5,160 nt of DNA, from the NCBI GenBank assembly GCA_028691905.1, contig JAQUYJ010000079.1:1-5160 (forward strand), written 5' to 3'. Positions 5,003 through 5,160 of this stretch are shown here, one piece after another. The stretch comes from Bacilli bacterium. GTDB lineage: Bacteria > Bacillota_I > Bacilli_A > ML615J-28 > CAG-698. Each line of letters starts with the position of its first letter. Within the stretch, counting starts at the first letter, position 1. The position numbers were made by a program, and so were the translations under genes. The notes under the pieces were generated by a model that saw only the letters and a list, made by a program, of their open reading frames with translations, was not told the origin of the DNA and did no database searches.

Positions 5003-5031
5003 AAGAGCATCATATGCAGGGGAGGAAAGCA

Positions 5032-5160
5032 ATGTATCAGTATGAAAAAAGCTTAATAGAAAAATTAAATCGAGATATTTCCAATCACTTTCCTCATTTA
5101 TTTTTAATTGATGAAACGATGAATCGTACTTTTGATGGAGTATCACGACTTGTTATGTTG
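5032..5160 (+). CDS. 5' end of a gene, tentatively class II (adenosylcobalamin-dependent) ribonucleotide reductase
   Basis: Forty-three codons run off the window end: the product starts MYQYEKSLIEKLNRD and ends FDGVSRLVML. The start is well supported by GGGGAGG (5019-5025), seven bases before the ATG, and by the upstream promoter. The ending NRTFDGVSRLVML resembles, from memory, the N-terminal segment (VSRLVMLDRY) of B12-dependent ribonucleotide reductases in low-GC Gram-positive bacteria, enzymes that turn ribonucleotides into deoxyribonucleotides in the cytoplasm. No catalytic motif lies within this fragment, so the function is only a suggestion, while the gene itself is quite sure. No cobalamin riboswitch is visible in the short leader. 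Confidence 0.75.
   Translation, partial: MYQYEKSLIEKLNRDISNHFPHLFLIDETMNRTFDGVSRLVML

Noticed and set aside
4892..5031. Cobalamin riboswitch upstream of the tentative B12-dependent reductase
   Set aside because: The expected leader is only about 35 bases and no B12-box-like sequence is seen.

Overview
This is an AT-rich window with every gene on the + strand. TGA is used as a stop (505-507 and 4851-4853) and Trp is encoded by TGG, so the genetic code is standard. Near-consensus sigma-A type promoters, purine-rich ribosome binding sites and short hairpin/T-run terminators point to a low-GC Bacillota or related lineage. InlB-type and atrophied Ig-like surface repeats together with a c-di-GMP riboswitch would fit the Erysipelotrichia/Turicibacter/Izemoplasma/Acholeplasma side, but this placement is inference.

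Layout. Bases 1-507 are the 3' end of a surface protein that finishes with a bacterial Ig-like domain. Its stop codon lies inside the -35 box of a strong promoter for a tRNA-Pro(CGG) gene (550-626), which is followed by its own terminator. Next is an AraC-type activator fused to a GyrI-like effector domain (739-1614), with an internal Shine-Dalgarno and ATG exactly at the domain boundary. Its terminator T-run abuts the promoter of a large lipoprotein gene (1699-3542) made of InlB-type (Flg_new) repeats plus an unrecognised domain inserted into the last repeat. That gene is broken by an apparent one-base loss near 3091-3103. A strong terminator closes it.

The most interesting part is 3592-4853. 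A consensus promoter drives a leader of about 170 nt that folds as a c-di-GMP-I (GEMM-I) riboswitch, with a possible terminator-type expression platform. Downstream is a seven-helix membrane protein whose cytoplasmic tail looks like a degenerate GGDEF domain (RIDEKHF in place of RxGGDEF). A probable c-di-GMP sensor RNA therefore controls a gene whose product descends from the c-di-GMP synthesis family but has probably lost catalysis.

After another terminator, an AT-rich promoter with an inverted repeat around its -10 box precedes the first 43 codons of a gene (5032 onward). These resemble, tentatively, the N terminus of class II (adenosylcobalamin-dependent) ribonucleotide reductases.

Each gene appears to be its own transcription unit: a terminator and a new promoter separate every pair. 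The only functional link visible is between the riboswitch and the GGDEF-like protein. I see no CRISPR array, insertion sequence, phage gene or convincing minus-strand gene.
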